From NCBI GenBank assembly GCA_036961355.1, contig JBALVL010000017.1, positions 29,553-93,552 of the forward strand: a DNA stretch of 64,000 nucleotides, read 5' to 3'. The position numbers and the translations under genes are program-made. Positions within the stretch are counted from its first letter, which is position 1; every line of letters begins with the position of its first letter. Positions 1 through 8,318 of this stretch are shown in pieces. Origin of the DNA: Motiliproteus sp036961355. GTDB taxonomy: Bacteria; Pseudomonadota; Gammaproteobacteria; Pseudomonadales; Balneatricaceae. A model generated the notes under the pieces. It made no database searches, was not told the DNA's origin, and saw nothing but the letters and a program-made list of their open reading frames with translations.

Positions 1-580
1 CCTTGGCCTGAACTTTTCGTACAATCTGATAGAGCTGAGCAACCTCGGCCTCAGTCAAGGCGGTCGTGGGCTCATCCATAATGAGAACTTTGGCTTCATA
101 AGAGACCGCCATTGCAATGGCCAGCAACTGGGCCTTGGCCACGGGAACGTGACTCATCAATTCCTCGACCTTCATAGGTATGCCAAGTTCTTCCAGCACC
201 CGATTGGTCTCTGCATTCATCTGTTTTTGGTCTAACAAGATCCCCTTAGTGGGTTCTCTTCCCAGGAAGAAATTATCAGCCACACTGAGGTTGTGGGCAG
301 GGCTAATTTCTTGAGGAACCATAGCCAATCCAGAGCGGATGGCGTCGATTGGTGATTTAGGGGTAAAGGGCTGGCCATCAAGCATGACGACTCCCCCGGC
401 ATCAGGGGTGTAAATCCCGTAGAGGATTTTCATCAAGGTGGACTTACCCGCCCCATTTTCCCCCATCAGAGCATGAATACTGCCCTTGCGAACGTTCAGA
501 TTGACATTATCCAGGGCCTTCACCCCAGGAAATGTCTTGCTCACGTTCTGCATCTCTAATATATATTCAGAGTTATCCAT
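1..580 (-). CDS. Sugar ABC importer ATP-binding protein (partial, 3' end beyond window)
   Basis: About 193 N-terminal residues are present; the gene runs off the left edge. The product would power import of a sugar or polyol across the inner membrane. Walker A (GENGAGKST) lies near residue 40 and Walker B (VLIMDEPTTALTE) near residue 170, in the style of RbsA/MglA/XylG-type ATPases, which usually carry two ABC domains; only the first is visible. The ABC signature is unusual, reading VPVAKAQ where relatives have an LS-type motif. The start is the ATG at 578-580. The gene follows the binding-protein gene at 717-1661 with a 136-base gap, so the two probably form one importer, with the permease expected to the left of the window. 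The inositol-type substrate is inferred from the neighbours. Confidence 0.88.
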   Translation of the reverse strand, partial: MDNSEYILEMQNVSKTFPGVKALDNVNLNVRKGSIHALMGENGAGKSTLMKILYGIYTPDAGGVVMLDGQPFTPKSPIDAIRSGLAMVPQEISPAHNLSVADNFFLGREPTKGILLDQKQMNAETNRVLEELGIPMKVEELMSHVPVAKAQLLAIAMAVSYEAKVLIMDEPTTALTEAEVAQLYQIVRKVQAK

Positions 581-716
581 AAGCATTGGACTCTTTCAAA
601 TTGGTGGAGCCTGACGTCTAAGGCGTTGGTTATCCAAGACCCATTAACGTCACGACTCACAAGCAAACACTCCGGCGGATGAAGAGAGGCAAATCAAATT
701 CGCCCCTCCATATCCC

Positions 717-1661
717 TTAGTATTTGGAGAGATACTCATCCTTCTGTGCTTCGGAAACCAATTCAAATTCGATCCAGTTCATCTTCTCTACTTTCTTCCC
801 TTTCGCCAGGTTGTAAGCCACCTCGGCACCACCGAAACCTTGACCTTTGGCACTTTGGAATACCGTTGAGTCAAGCCCGTTGCCAAGATACTCCAGGGCG
901 TCCGGGGTCGCATCGATACCAGAAATGATCACATCGGCGTCGGTCAGACCGGCCTTTCTCACTGCCAGCAGCGCGCCAATTGCCATTTCATCGTTATTGG
1001 CTACGATTACGTTGATTTCGGGGTGAGCCTGTAGCAGGTCTTCAACGATCTGCAGCGCTTTGGCACGGTCCCAACGCCCCTCTTGCTCGGCGATAACCTT
1101 GATATTGGCGTGCTTGGCAAAGACCTGCTTATTTCCTTCCGTGCGCTTGATCTGGGCTTCATGCCCTAGGATACCCATGAGGATGACGACATTACCCGGC
1201 TTACCGTCCAGCATTCCGACCACGCTCTCACCTTGAAGCAGACCGGCTTGAATCGACTCCGAGCCGACATAGGCAGCTACATGGGGCAAGGTTTCCTTGT
1301 CAGGAAGACGGTTGACGATAACCAACGGAATATTGGCGCGACCGGCTTTTTTGGCGATCGGTTTTATGGTCGCAATATCGGTGGGCACCACCAGCAAGGC
1401 ATCAACGCCATCATCAATAAAGTTTTCAACGTCGTTCAACATTCTCGATGTATCTTCATTAGCATCGGTCATTTTAATTACAACATCGTCATGCTGTTCG
1501 TCGAATTCACGGACACCTTCAAAAAGATAACTCAGCCACTTATCGGCAAAAGTTGGCATCGGGGCACCAATCACCAGGGTATCAGCCTGTACAAGAGTGG
1601 TGGCGGAGCAAAGTACTGCAGCTGCGATTAGGGATTTTTTTATCATTTTTAATATATCCAT
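717..1661 (-). CDS. Periplasmic sugar-binding protein of ABC importer (RbsB-like)
   Basis: A 314-residue type I periplasmic binding protein. A signal peptide is clear: a lysine pair, then a hydrophobic run ending at ATTLVQA near residue 26. The mature part begins DTLVIGAPMPTF and has the alternating Rossmann layout of ribose/galactose/inositol binders, including IVANNDEMAIGAL and ISGIDATPDAL, typical of the second lobe. The start may be five codons further in (ATG at 1646), which gives a cleaner signal peptide; no strong ribosome binding site favours either. It lies between iolE and an ABC ATPase, so it probably captures inositol or a related polyol. The exact ligand cannot be read from the sequence. 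Confidence 0.88.
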   Translation of the reverse strand: MDILKMIKKSLIAAAVLCSATTLVQADTLVIGAPMPTFADKWLSYLFEGVREFDEQHDDVVIKMTDANEDTSRMLNDVENFIDDGVDALLVVPTDIATIKPIAKKAGRANIPLVIVNRLPDKETLPHVAAYVGSESIQAGLLQGESVVGMLDGKPGNVVILMGILGHEAQIKRTEGNKQVFAKHANIKVIAEQEGRWDRAKALQIVEDLLQAHPEINVIVANNDEMAIGALLAVRKAGLTDADVIISGIDATPDALEYLGNGLDSTVFQSAKGQGFGGAEVAYNLAKGKKVEKMNWIEFELVSEAQKDEYLSKY

Positions 1662-1880
1662 ATCTATTGTTTTAGGAGGACTACTTACTCGGTTAAACCG
1701 AGAATTTTTTATAAACTGACTACAGACCAGACCACCAAAGCGCCTAACTAAATCGCAGTCAGCAATAATTTCGTTGTGATGAAGACAGACAGAACCACTG
1801 ACGGGGCATGCACCCCGCTTTACAGCTTCGGTATTGCGAGACTGCAGCTAAAACGCACTGATGATTTCGACGCTTGCTCG

Positions 1881-1914
1881 AATAGCGCGTTTGCTCAATA
1901 AGCCTGTTTACTGG
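1881..1914. repeat. Short sequence matching the flanks of the 3594-3642 palindrome
   Basis: This 34-base stretch downstream of iolE begins AATAGCG, continues GTTTGCTC and then AAGCCTGT. The same blocks occur in the same order at 3584-3600 and 3641-3655 upstream of iolE, where a long palindrome separates them. Here they are separated by only three bases. It looks like a counterpart site lacking the palindrome. The rest of the 294-base gap 1662-1955 shows no gene. Confidence 0.5.
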
Positions 1915-1955
1915 AAGACTACGTCAGTCGACAAACGGGCCAACGTCATAGCGGC

Positions 1956-2858
1956 TCATTGCCCTTCGATGTCAAACCGCGCCATGGTGAACACCGAGCG
2001 AAGGTGCTCCAGACCCATTCGCGCATACTCTAGCGGGGGAGCTTTTACAGGATCTTGCTCCGCTTCGACGATAACCCAGCCGCTGTATTGCTGACGAGCA
2101 AGCTCGTCCGCTACCGCTTGGTAATCGATCATTCCGTCTCCAGGGACGGTAAATACGCCCGCCAGTACGGCATCCAAAAAGGACATATTGTTGATTCTGG
2201 CTTGCGCCATGATGTCGGCACGGACATCTTTCATATGGACGTGGCTGACTCGGTCACCATGTTTTTTCAACAAGGAAACCGAATCACCGCCGGCAAACGT
2301 TAGATGGCCGGTATCGAGCAGCAATCCAACGTCGCTCCCGGTGTGGGCCATCAGCAGATCCACTTCATGCTCGGTTTCAATCACGGTTCCCATATGGTGA
2401 TGAAAGGCAATGGGCATACCTTCGGACGACATGAATTCGGCAAAGGCCGTCAACTTTTCACCGTACTGTTTGATACCATCTTCACTGAGGGTCGGACGCT
2501 GGCTCACAGGAATAAGCTGCTGATTCTGCACAGTACCCGTGGTTTCACCGAAAACCATTAATGGCGCACCCAGTTCCAGATAGGTGCGTAGCTGCTCGGC
2601 GACTCGACGCTTTTCTGTCTCCAGATCGTTAGCAACCAATCCTCCAGAAAACCAGCCTGACACCAACTGAAGCTCATGAGCAGCCAGCCTCGGTCCCAAA
2701 ACAGCAGCGTCCATCGGAAACTTACCGCCCGTCTCGGTACCGCTATAACCGGCCAGTCGACTCTCACGAAGACAGGTCTCTAAACTGGTTTCTCCGCCCA
2801 TCTCAGGCAGATCATCGTTGGACCATGAAATAGGTGATATTCCAAATTTTATTGCCAT
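1956..2858 (-). CDS. iolE: Myo-inosose-2 dehydratase IolE
   Basis: A 300-residue xylose-isomerase-like TIM-barrel protein, the usual IolE length. IolE dehydrates scyllo-inosose (2-keto-myo-inositol) to the diketone that IolD hydrolyses, the second step of cytoplasmic inositol catabolism. It opens with FGISPISWSNDD, characteristic of IolE. Metal-site motifs are visible: HHH at 153-155, DTGH at 182-185, HVHMKD at 206-211 and VEAEQDP near 270. A GAGG ribosome binding site lies nine bases before the ATG, and a small hairpin sits just upstream of it. The gene is separated from the upstream oxidoreductase gene by 872 bases, so it may have its own promoter; the binding-protein gene follows after 294 bases. 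Confidence 0.93.
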   Translation of the reverse strand: MAIKFGISPISWSNDDLPEMGGETSLETCLRESRLAGYSGTETGGKFPMDAAVLGPRLAAHELQLVSGWFSGGLVANDLETEKRRVAEQLRTYLELGAPLMVFGETTGTVQNQQLIPVSQRPTLSEDGIKQYGEKLTAFAEFMSSEGMPIAFHHHMGTVIETEHEVDLLMAHTGSDVGLLLDTGHLTFAGGDSVSLLKKHGDRVSHVHMKDVRADIMAQARINNMSFLDAVLAGVFTVPGDGMIDYQAVADELARQQYSGWVIVEAEQDPVKAPPLEYARMGLEHLRSVFTMARFDIEGQ

Positions 2859-2871
2859 TTACAACACCTCA

Positions 2872-2890
2872 ACCCTAGAAAAGCTAGGGT
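2872..2890 (-). promoter_or_regulatory. Hairpin immediately upstream of the iolE ribosome binding site
   Basis: Arms ACCCTAG and CTAGGGT form a perfect 7-bp stem with a 5-base loop. In the minus-strand transcript it follows a run of seven T and ends a few bases before the GAGG of iolE. It could tune translation or mRNA stability. It is not a terminator for this strand because the U run precedes the stem. The role is inferred from position only. Confidence 0.4.
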
Positions 2891-3583
2891 AAAAAAATAG
2901 TTTCGTTACGGAGCAAACAAGGCTCAACTTTATTTATTCTGTTATTTCCTGCGGATCGAGATTGCGGAAGAAGACATTCTCATAGATACAAAAAAATACT
3001 TTCCCTAGCCCATTAGAAACTTCAACCCAGCAGCCAAACTCACATCATGACCAGCAACACCTAACCATAAGACAGCACTCTTGGGCTTAGTATAGAGATT
3101 TACAGCCCCTTCCCGGAATCCCTACAACTACACCATTTATTTGAAAAACTACTTAAATGGTTTTTTTTGTCCGTGGATTTTTTAAGAAGAATAAGTGCGA
3201 TATTGATGAATATCGACAATAAAAATTGGCCAGGAACGTGATGCACTTCTTGTCAATTCAAGTGAGACAGACAGCCCCTTAAAGGACCTAAGGTATTATT
3301 TCCGCCGGCACCTCGGACCTACCCGGGACAGATGACATTGGCCGAAAAATGTTCATGGGGATGTTGTGCATTTCACAGAGGAAGGCAGCGGGGCACTTGG
3401 GATTCGAACCAACGGAGCAAGTCACGCAGTTACGGAAGCAACGTGCTCAATGCATCTGTACCAGACCAATGCCTCAGCAGCTTAAATAGCTGGCATCGTG
3501 AGTTATTGAAATCCATTCGATTTTTCCAGCGTTTTCAAGAAACACACCGATTCATCACTAACCAACGTCGTAGAAAACGCCTC

Positions 3584-3655
3584 AATAGCGGAGTTTGCTC
3601 CTGCACAGACTCTCACTCGGTGAGAGTCTGTGCAGGAGCAAAGCCTGTAAACGGG
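3584..3655. repeat. Repeat locus interrupted by a long palindrome
   Basis: The left flank (3584-3600) and right flank (3641-3655) match the continuous site at 1881-1914 closely. Between them is the palindrome at 3594-3642. Comparing the two loci suggests that either the palindromic part was inserted here or it was lost at 1881-1914. Both copies are intergenic and bracket iolE in the same orientation. Confidence 0.5.
3594..3642. repeat. Perfect 23-bp inverted repeat with 3-base loop
   Basis: The left arm is 3594-3616 and the right arm 3620-3642, with loop TCG. All 23 pairs match. The core reads CTGCACAGACTCTCAC and its complement. On either strand it would fold into a very stable hairpin, and as DNA it could extrude a cruciform. 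It has no adjoining T run on either strand, so it is not a standard terminator. It may be a small mobile or REP-like element. Confidence 0.85.
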
Positions 3656-3730
3656 ACCGGATAGTGGCTGGTTACGTCTTTTCCTCAGCTCGCTTCGATC
3701 GCATGAAGCCACCGACATGGTAGACGGTAG

Positions 3731-4903
3731 TCAGAACTTCACCCACTTGGCACCATCTTCAGCCGACTCGACACAACGCTCAAGCAGACGAACCCCGTCG
3801 ATACCCGCATCGATATCGGGGTACCAAGTCTGCGCCAATGTCTCCTGATCGTTTTCATCCGCAGCCTTCATCGCAATCGCAAAACGGCTATAGAGGTTGG
3901 CCCAGGATTCAAAGAATCCTTCGGCATGCCCCCCTCCAATACGATTGCTAGCAACGGCAGGATCATCTTGGTACAGATAATCCATGCCCCGTTCCAGGAT
4001 ACGAACCGGCTCACCTTGGACCTCATAACGCAGCTGGTTGGGATGCTCATCCCACCATTCAAGACTGGCTTTTTCACCGACGATACGAATTTTCTGCTGA
4101 TGCATCGACCCTGCATTGATACCGCTGGCCCAGAATGTCCCAACCGCACCATTGGAGAAATGCATCAACACATGAGCATTGTCTTCCAGCGGCGCGCGAG
4201 ATTTGACAAAACTCTGGCGAGTACAGCAGAGCTCCTCGACTTGGAGTCCGGCCATCACCTGAGCCAGGTGATAGGTGTGGGTGCCAAGGTCACCCAACAC
4301 GTAGGTCGAACCAGACACTTGAGGATTCATCCGCCACTTGGCACCGGGGCTGTTCTTTTCCACCTCGGTATTATGAAAGCCATGGGCAAACTGCATGTTG
4401 ATTACCCGCACCTCACCAATATCTCCACGCCGAATCATCTCTCGGGCCTGATGCACCATCGGGAAACCGCTATAGCCATACATGACGCCGAACACCCGAT
4501 TGTGCTCCGCAGCCAATTGTTTGAGCTCCTCTGCTTCGGCCACGGTAAAGGTCAACGGCTTTTCGCAAATCACATGCACCCCCGCCTGTAACGCTGCCTT
4601 GGAGATCGCATAATGGGTGCCGTTGGGTGTGGCGATTGAAACCGCTTGAATACCGTCTGAGCGACCAGCCTCGGTTTCAAACAGGGCTTTATAATCGGCA
4701 TAACAACGCTCGGGCGCGACCCCTAGGTTGCCACCAAACTCACGCCCCCTGTCGGGATTGAGGTCAAAAGCCCCCGCCACCAGTTGGAATAAACCATCTC
4801 GACTCGCGCCAGCACGGTGAGCGTGGCCAATTTCACTGCCCCGGCCACCGCCGACCATGGCCCAACGAATCGGTTGTTGGAACCGCTTCTCTTCATTAAA
4901 CAT
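3731..4903 (-). CDS. Gfo/Idh/MocA-family oxidoreductase (inositol/sugar dehydrogenase-like)
   Basis: A 390-residue NAD(P)-dependent dehydrogenase. The Rossmann fold starts at VGGGRGSEIG (residues 17-26). The catalytic lysine motif EKP is at 114-116 and the family D..H motif appears as LGDLGTHTYHL. The C-terminal half has the open beta-sheet domain, ending in HAEGFFESWANLY and EDGAKWVKF. It is longer than IolG (332 residues, at 19367) and differs in sequence, so it is probably not a second myo-inositol 2-dehydrogenase; relatives in inositol loci act on scyllo-inositol or other isomers. It starts 12 bases after iolD ends and is surely cotranscribed with it. The substrate is inferred from context. 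Confidence 0.85.
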   Translation of the reverse strand: MFNEEKRFQQPIRWAMVGGGRGSEIGHAHRAGASRDGLFQLVAGAFDLNPDRGREFGGNLGVAPERCYADYKALFETEAGRSDGIQAVSIATPNGTHYAISKAALQAGVHVICEKPLTFTVAEAEELKQLAAEHNRVFGVMYGYSGFPMVHQAREMIRRGDIGEVRVINMQFAHGFHNTEVEKNSPGAKWRMNPQVSGSTYVLGDLGTHTYHLAQVMAGLQVEELCCTRQSFVKSRAPLEDNAHVLMHFSNGAVGTFWASGINAGSMHQQKIRIVGEKASLEWWDEHPNQLRYEVQGEPVRILERGMDYLYQDDPAVASNRIGGGHAEGFFESWANLYSRFAIAMKAADENDQETLAQTWYPDIDAGIDGVRLLERCVESAEDGAKWVKF

Positions 4904-4915
4904 ACCAATATCTCC

Positions 4916-6766
4916 TTAGACGCCAGGGCGCTGGTGCTTGCGGTTTTCAGAAAAATTAGCCACTGCGGTCTCGGTCCGCTCGTCTCGGGTGACTTCGGGC
5001 AAGCCGACTTCCCACCAGCAATCACAGCTAGACCATTTAGTGGAATCAATATCGATGACGATGACAGAGGTGCGATCCGCCGCCTTAGCACGCGCGAAAG
5101 CCGCATCAAAGTCCGCCATGCTGCCGACCTTTTCGCTGATCGCACCTTGTGCTTCGGCGTGCTTGGCAAAGTCCACACGAGCGACCTCATCACTCGGCCG
5201 ACGACAGTCTTTAAGTAGATTATTGAACGACTCGTTGCCGGTGTTGTTCTGCAGTTTATTGATCACCGCAAAACCACCATTATCGCAGACCACCACAATC
5301 ATCTTGTGACCACACAGCACAGAACTGTAGATATCTGAGTTAAGAATCATATACGAGCCGTCACCCACCAACACCACCACATCGTGATCTGGATTGGCGA
5401 TCTTAGCGCCCCAACCACCGGCAATTTCGTAGCCCATGCAGGAGAAGCCAAACTCGACATCAAATTTTCCGATCTGTGTGTTCTGCCAGTTCATACTTAA
5501 CTCGGCAGGCAATCCTCCTGCAGCGGTCAATACCGTATCACCGGGCTCAATTAACCGGTTCACGGCGCCCACGACTTGGCCATATGATGCCATTTCATCG
5601 CCTTCTACCCGGGCTCGTTCGGCACACACAGCTTTCCATTCATCGGCCTGAGCCTTGGCGGTATCTGCCCACCCTTGCTGCGAACGCCAATCTCCCAGCA
5701 TCACACCCAGCTTAATCATGGCGGCCTTGGCATCAGCGACAACCGGCACCGAGAGGTGTTTGATCGCATCGGAACTCGCCACATTGATGCCGATAATTTT
5801 CAGATCAGGCGATCTAAAGACCGACCAGGAGCCGGTGGTAAAGTCCTGCAGCCGGGTGCCGATAGCGACAACAACATCGGCGTGTGCGGCGAGGTAGTTG
5901 GCAGAATTTGATCCGGTGACACCTATAGGGCCACCATTCAACGGATTGTCTTGCAGCATGGTGGCGCGTCCAGCGATTGTCTCTACCACCGGAATATTAT
6001 GCTTACCGGCAAACTGCGCCAGCCTATCGGTAGCAAGAGAGTAATGTACACCACCGCCACTGATGATCAACGGCCGTTCAGCCTTGCGAAGAATGTCCAC
6101 AGCCTCTTCCAACGCCAGATGCTCCGGCTCTGGACGGCGGATACGGTGTACTTTCTGCTCGAAGAAAACCTCGGGGTAATCAAACGCGACCCCCTGAATG
6201 TCCTGAGGTAATCCCAAGAACACTGGCCCACAGGTGGCCGGATCCAACATCACATTCAACGCTTGTGGCAAGGTTTGCATCAACTGTGCAGGATGGATAA
6301 TCCTGTCCCAATAGCGGGTCACCGCTTTAAAGGAGTCATTCACCGTGATCGACGGGTTATGAAAGTGCTCGGCCTGCTGCAACACCGGATCGGGAAGGCG
6401 ACTGGTGTAGGCATCACCAGCAATCATCAGTAACGGCAAGCGGTTAGTGTGGGCGATACCGGCGGCGGTGACCATATTGGTCGCCCCCGGCCCAATGGAC
6501 GTCGCTGCGATACCGATACGTTGACGCAAGTTAGCTTTGGCATAAGCAACGGCCGCCATCGCCATGGACTGCTCATTCTGCCCACGCCATGTCGGAAGTT
6601 CTGCTTCAACGTTCTTAAGCTGCTGGCCCAGACAGGTAACATTACCGTGGCCAAAGATAGCAAAAGAGCACCCGAACAGTGACTCAACTTTGCCATCAAT
6701 TTCAATTTTCTGCGCTACCAAATACTTTACCAGCGCTTCAGAAAGCGTTAACCGAATGGTTTTCAT
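4916..6766 (-). CDS. iolD: 3D-(3,5/4)-trihydroxycyclohexane-1,2-dione hydrolase IolD (copy 1)
   Basis: A 616-residue ThDP-dependent enzyme that opens the cyclohexanedione ring made by IolE, giving 5-deoxy-glucuronate. The pyrimidine-binding domain carries RGQNEQ at 61-66. The ThDP/Mg motif runs from GDGS at 468 to DNGG at 495. FGHGNVTCL at 38-46 is typical of IolD. An AAGGG ribosome binding site lies eight bases before the ATG. The gene heads a probable operon with the oxidoreductase at 3731-4903 and starts after a 128-base AT-rich spacer following the regulator gene. A second full-length iolD lies at 10888-12738, similar along its whole length but clearly diverged, so this is an old duplication or two acquisitions. 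Confidence 0.93.
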   Translation of the reverse strand: MKTIRLTLSEALVKYLVAQKIEIDGKVESLFGCSFAIFGHGNVTCLGQQLKNVEAELPTWRGQNEQSMAMAAVAYAKANLRQRIGIAATSIGPGATNMVTAAGIAHTNRLPLLMIAGDAYTSRLPDPVLQQAEHFHNPSITVNDSFKAVTRYWDRIIHPAQLMQTLPQALNVMLDPATCGPVFLGLPQDIQGVAFDYPEVFFEQKVHRIRRPEPEHLALEEAVDILRKAERPLIISGGGVHYSLATDRLAQFAGKHNIPVVETIAGRATMLQDNPLNGGPIGVTGSNSANYLAAHADVVVAIGTRLQDFTTGSWSVFRSPDLKIIGINVASSDAIKHLSVPVVADAKAAMIKLGVMLGDWRSQQGWADTAKAQADEWKAVCAERARVEGDEMASYGQVVGAVNRLIEPGDTVLTAAGGLPAELSMNWQNTQIGKFDVEFGFSCMGYEIAGGWGAKIANPDHDVVVLVGDGSYMILNSDIYSSVLCGHKMIVVVCDNGGFAVINKLQNNTGNESFNNLLKDCRRPSDEVARVDFAKHAEAQGAISEKVGSMADFDAAFARAKAADRTSVIVIDIDSTKWSSCDCWWEVGLPEVTRDERTETAVANFSENRKHQRPGV

Positions 6767-6894
6767 GTATTAAACCCTTTTGTTTTTATTTCGATTATTC
6801 ATCAAGTGACATTCAACAAGATAAAACCAAATCAATTAATTAAAATACCAATTAAATATTTTTAAACCGTTCCCAGCACCTAAATCAAGATTTA
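6767..6894 (-). promoter_or_regulatory. AT-rich promoter region of iolD copy 1
   Basis: The 128 bases between the regulator gene and iolD are strongly AT-rich, with tracts such as AATTAATTAAAATACC. This is the most likely place for the promoter of the iolD-oxidoreductase unit and for binding by the CdaR-like regulator encoded just upstream. No -35/-10 pair stands out enough to be assigned, and no palindromic operator was recognised. Confidence 0.4.
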
Positions 6895-8049
6895 TCAAGC
6901 GACTGAAATACGCCCCATACGGTGTAACGTAAATGCTGAGTATAGAAAAAACATATTGCCAATATTATTAACATCCATACCGGTATAGTCCTGAATTTTT
7001 CCTAACCGATATCTCAGTGTGTTTCTATGTACATGTAGTTCTTCAGCCGTCTTACCCATATTCAGGTTTGATCCGAACAAAGATTTTAGTGTTTTCTGTA
7101 GACAGCCATTCTTATCGTTATAAATAAGGTTTTCGTAACTTTTTTCTAAATGGTCAGAGGTCCAATCACTACTGGTTGATGACAGCAAGACCTCCAGCGA
7201 CATGTCGCTGTAGCAATAGATTTTCTTGCCTGGAAAAAGTCGCTTACCAATGGACAAACTCCGTATTGCCGACTGATACGAAGTGGACAGGCGCTCGATC
7301 TCCGCATAATAGTTGCCACAACAAACACTAAAATCTAACCAGGAGTACCGTAACAACGGTTTACAAAGCGCTTCTATTTCGCGCACAGTGGCTTGGCTAT
7401 CCCAGCCCTTAAGACCAACCCTGATCTTTTTCAGCATCACCAGTTGCCGAGAATTAACCACCTCAACAACATCACCTTCCGCATCAGAACGCAGGCTAAA
7501 CAACGCTTGCTGTAGCAACTGGGGGGTCAGCTCTTGGCCACCCTCTTTTCGAAACAGATCAAAAACGATCACAACCCAGTCGGATTCCGGTTCCAATGAA
7601 CAAAGCAGGTCATCCCTTATGGCCGGTTCATATTTGAGCGGATCAACAATAGACATGATCAATCTATTATTTCTGCTCTGCCGGTTATTTGTTGATTCCT
7701 GCCAGCCTTTCATAGCCAGTTCAACAATGGTTTTAATAACATTTTCAAACATTAAAACATTAGCGCTCAAGCCCAGAACACTGACGACACCAACGACCTT
7801 TTCATCGAACGAAACAGGCAGCAATAGCTTACCAACTCCAACACCACGACTATAGTCTGTCACTCGATCAAGCATCAGCTTAAAATCGGTTCTAATAACC
7901 TTGGAAATATCTTCATCAATACCGACGGTCTTTGAAGAGTTTTTTCCTGCTACCAAAACACCTTGGTAGTCAAAAATACAAATTTCAAAATCTACAACCT
8001 TACCTATATTAAGAACAATATCCTTAGCGATTTCTGGACTTAAATACAT
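6895..8049 (-). CDS. CdaR/PucR-type transcriptional regulator
   Basis: With the start at 8049 the protein has 384 residues, the length of E. coli CdaR (sugar diacid regulator), and begins MYLSPEIAKDIVLNIG like the CdaR sensor domain. TGAGGA lies eight bases before this ATG; an ATG at 8064 is the alternative start. The N-terminal part matches a sugar-diacid-recognition domain (FEICIFDYQGVLVAG). The C-terminus has the PucR-type helix-turn-helix (TAEELHVHRNTLRYRLGKI). It lies between iolA, which ends in a terminator, and iolD copy 1, so it probably controls the locus. CdaR proteins usually activate in response to sugar acids, suggesting that a pathway acid rather than inositol itself is the signal. 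That last point is inference. Confidence 0.85.
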   Translation of the reverse strand: MYLSPEIAKDIVLNIGKVVDFEICIFDYQGVLVAGKNSSKTVGIDEDISKVIRTDFKLMLDRVTDYSRGVGVGKLLLPVSFDEKVVGVVSVLGLSANVLMFENVIKTIVELAMKGWQESTNNRQSRNNRLIMSIVDPLKYEPAIRDDLLCSLEPESDWVVIVFDLFRKEGGQELTPQLLQQALFSLRSDAEGDVVEVVNSRQLVMLKKIRVGLKGWDSQATVREIEALCKPLLRYSWLDFSVCCGNYYAEIERLSTSYQSAIRSLSIGKRLFPGKKIYCYSDMSLEVLLSSTSSDWTSDHLEKSYENLIYNDKNGCLQKTLKSLFGSNLNMGKTAEELHVHRNTLRYRLGKIQDYTGMDVNNIGNMFFLYSAFTLHRMGRISVA

Positions 8050-8125
8050 CTCGGAAATCCTCATTTTTATTATTTTAATAAATGCTAAACAACTAAAACA
8101 TTGTTCAAGCAAAGCAGGGCCTGAA

Positions 8126-8169
8126 ATAAAAAGCCTGTGCCATGGTGAATGATCACCAGAGGGCACAGG
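8126..8169 (-). terminator. Rho-independent terminator downstream of iolA
   Basis: An outer stem CCTGTGCC (8134-8141) pairs with GGCACAGG (8162-8169), and an inner stem TGGTGA/TCACCA extends it. On the minus strand it is followed by CTTTTTATTT. It ends the operon that finishes with iolA and separates it from the regulator gene. Confidence 0.8.
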
Positions 8170-8318
8170 AAAGGACCCACAACTTGCTCTTACTCTTTCA
8201 TCTGGGGCGAGGCTACACCGTCAAAACTAAATCTAACGCGCTGTTGCGCTTTTGTTTTGCAAACCAAGCCCGCATGTCGGTATCACTGACTAGCTGTCGT
8301 GTGAAACCATCAAATGCC

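Larger units (their letters stand above)
2859..3730. other. 872-base intergenic region with palindrome and no convincing gene
   Basis: No reading frame here looks like a protein; the longest ones arise from the palindrome at 3594-3642, whose two arms encode similar residues on both strands. The half nearest iolE (2880-3250) is AT-rich and likely carries its promoter. A tRNA T-arm-like stretch (GGTTCGAATCC on the minus strand near 3400) occurs without the rest of a tRNA. The region looks like a decayed or repeat-invaded spacer inside the inositol locus. Confidence 0.6.

Noticed and set aside
3385..3480. tRNA-like T arm on the minus strand (GGTTCGAATCC)
   Set aside because: The T stem pairs poorly, and no matching acceptor, D arm or anticodon arm could be built around it. 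It may be a remnant but is not a tRNA gene.
3332..3718. Overlapping small frames on both strands (110 and 71 residues)
   Set aside because: They arise across the palindrome, which gives both strands similar codons. There is no ribosome binding site and no protein-like composition.
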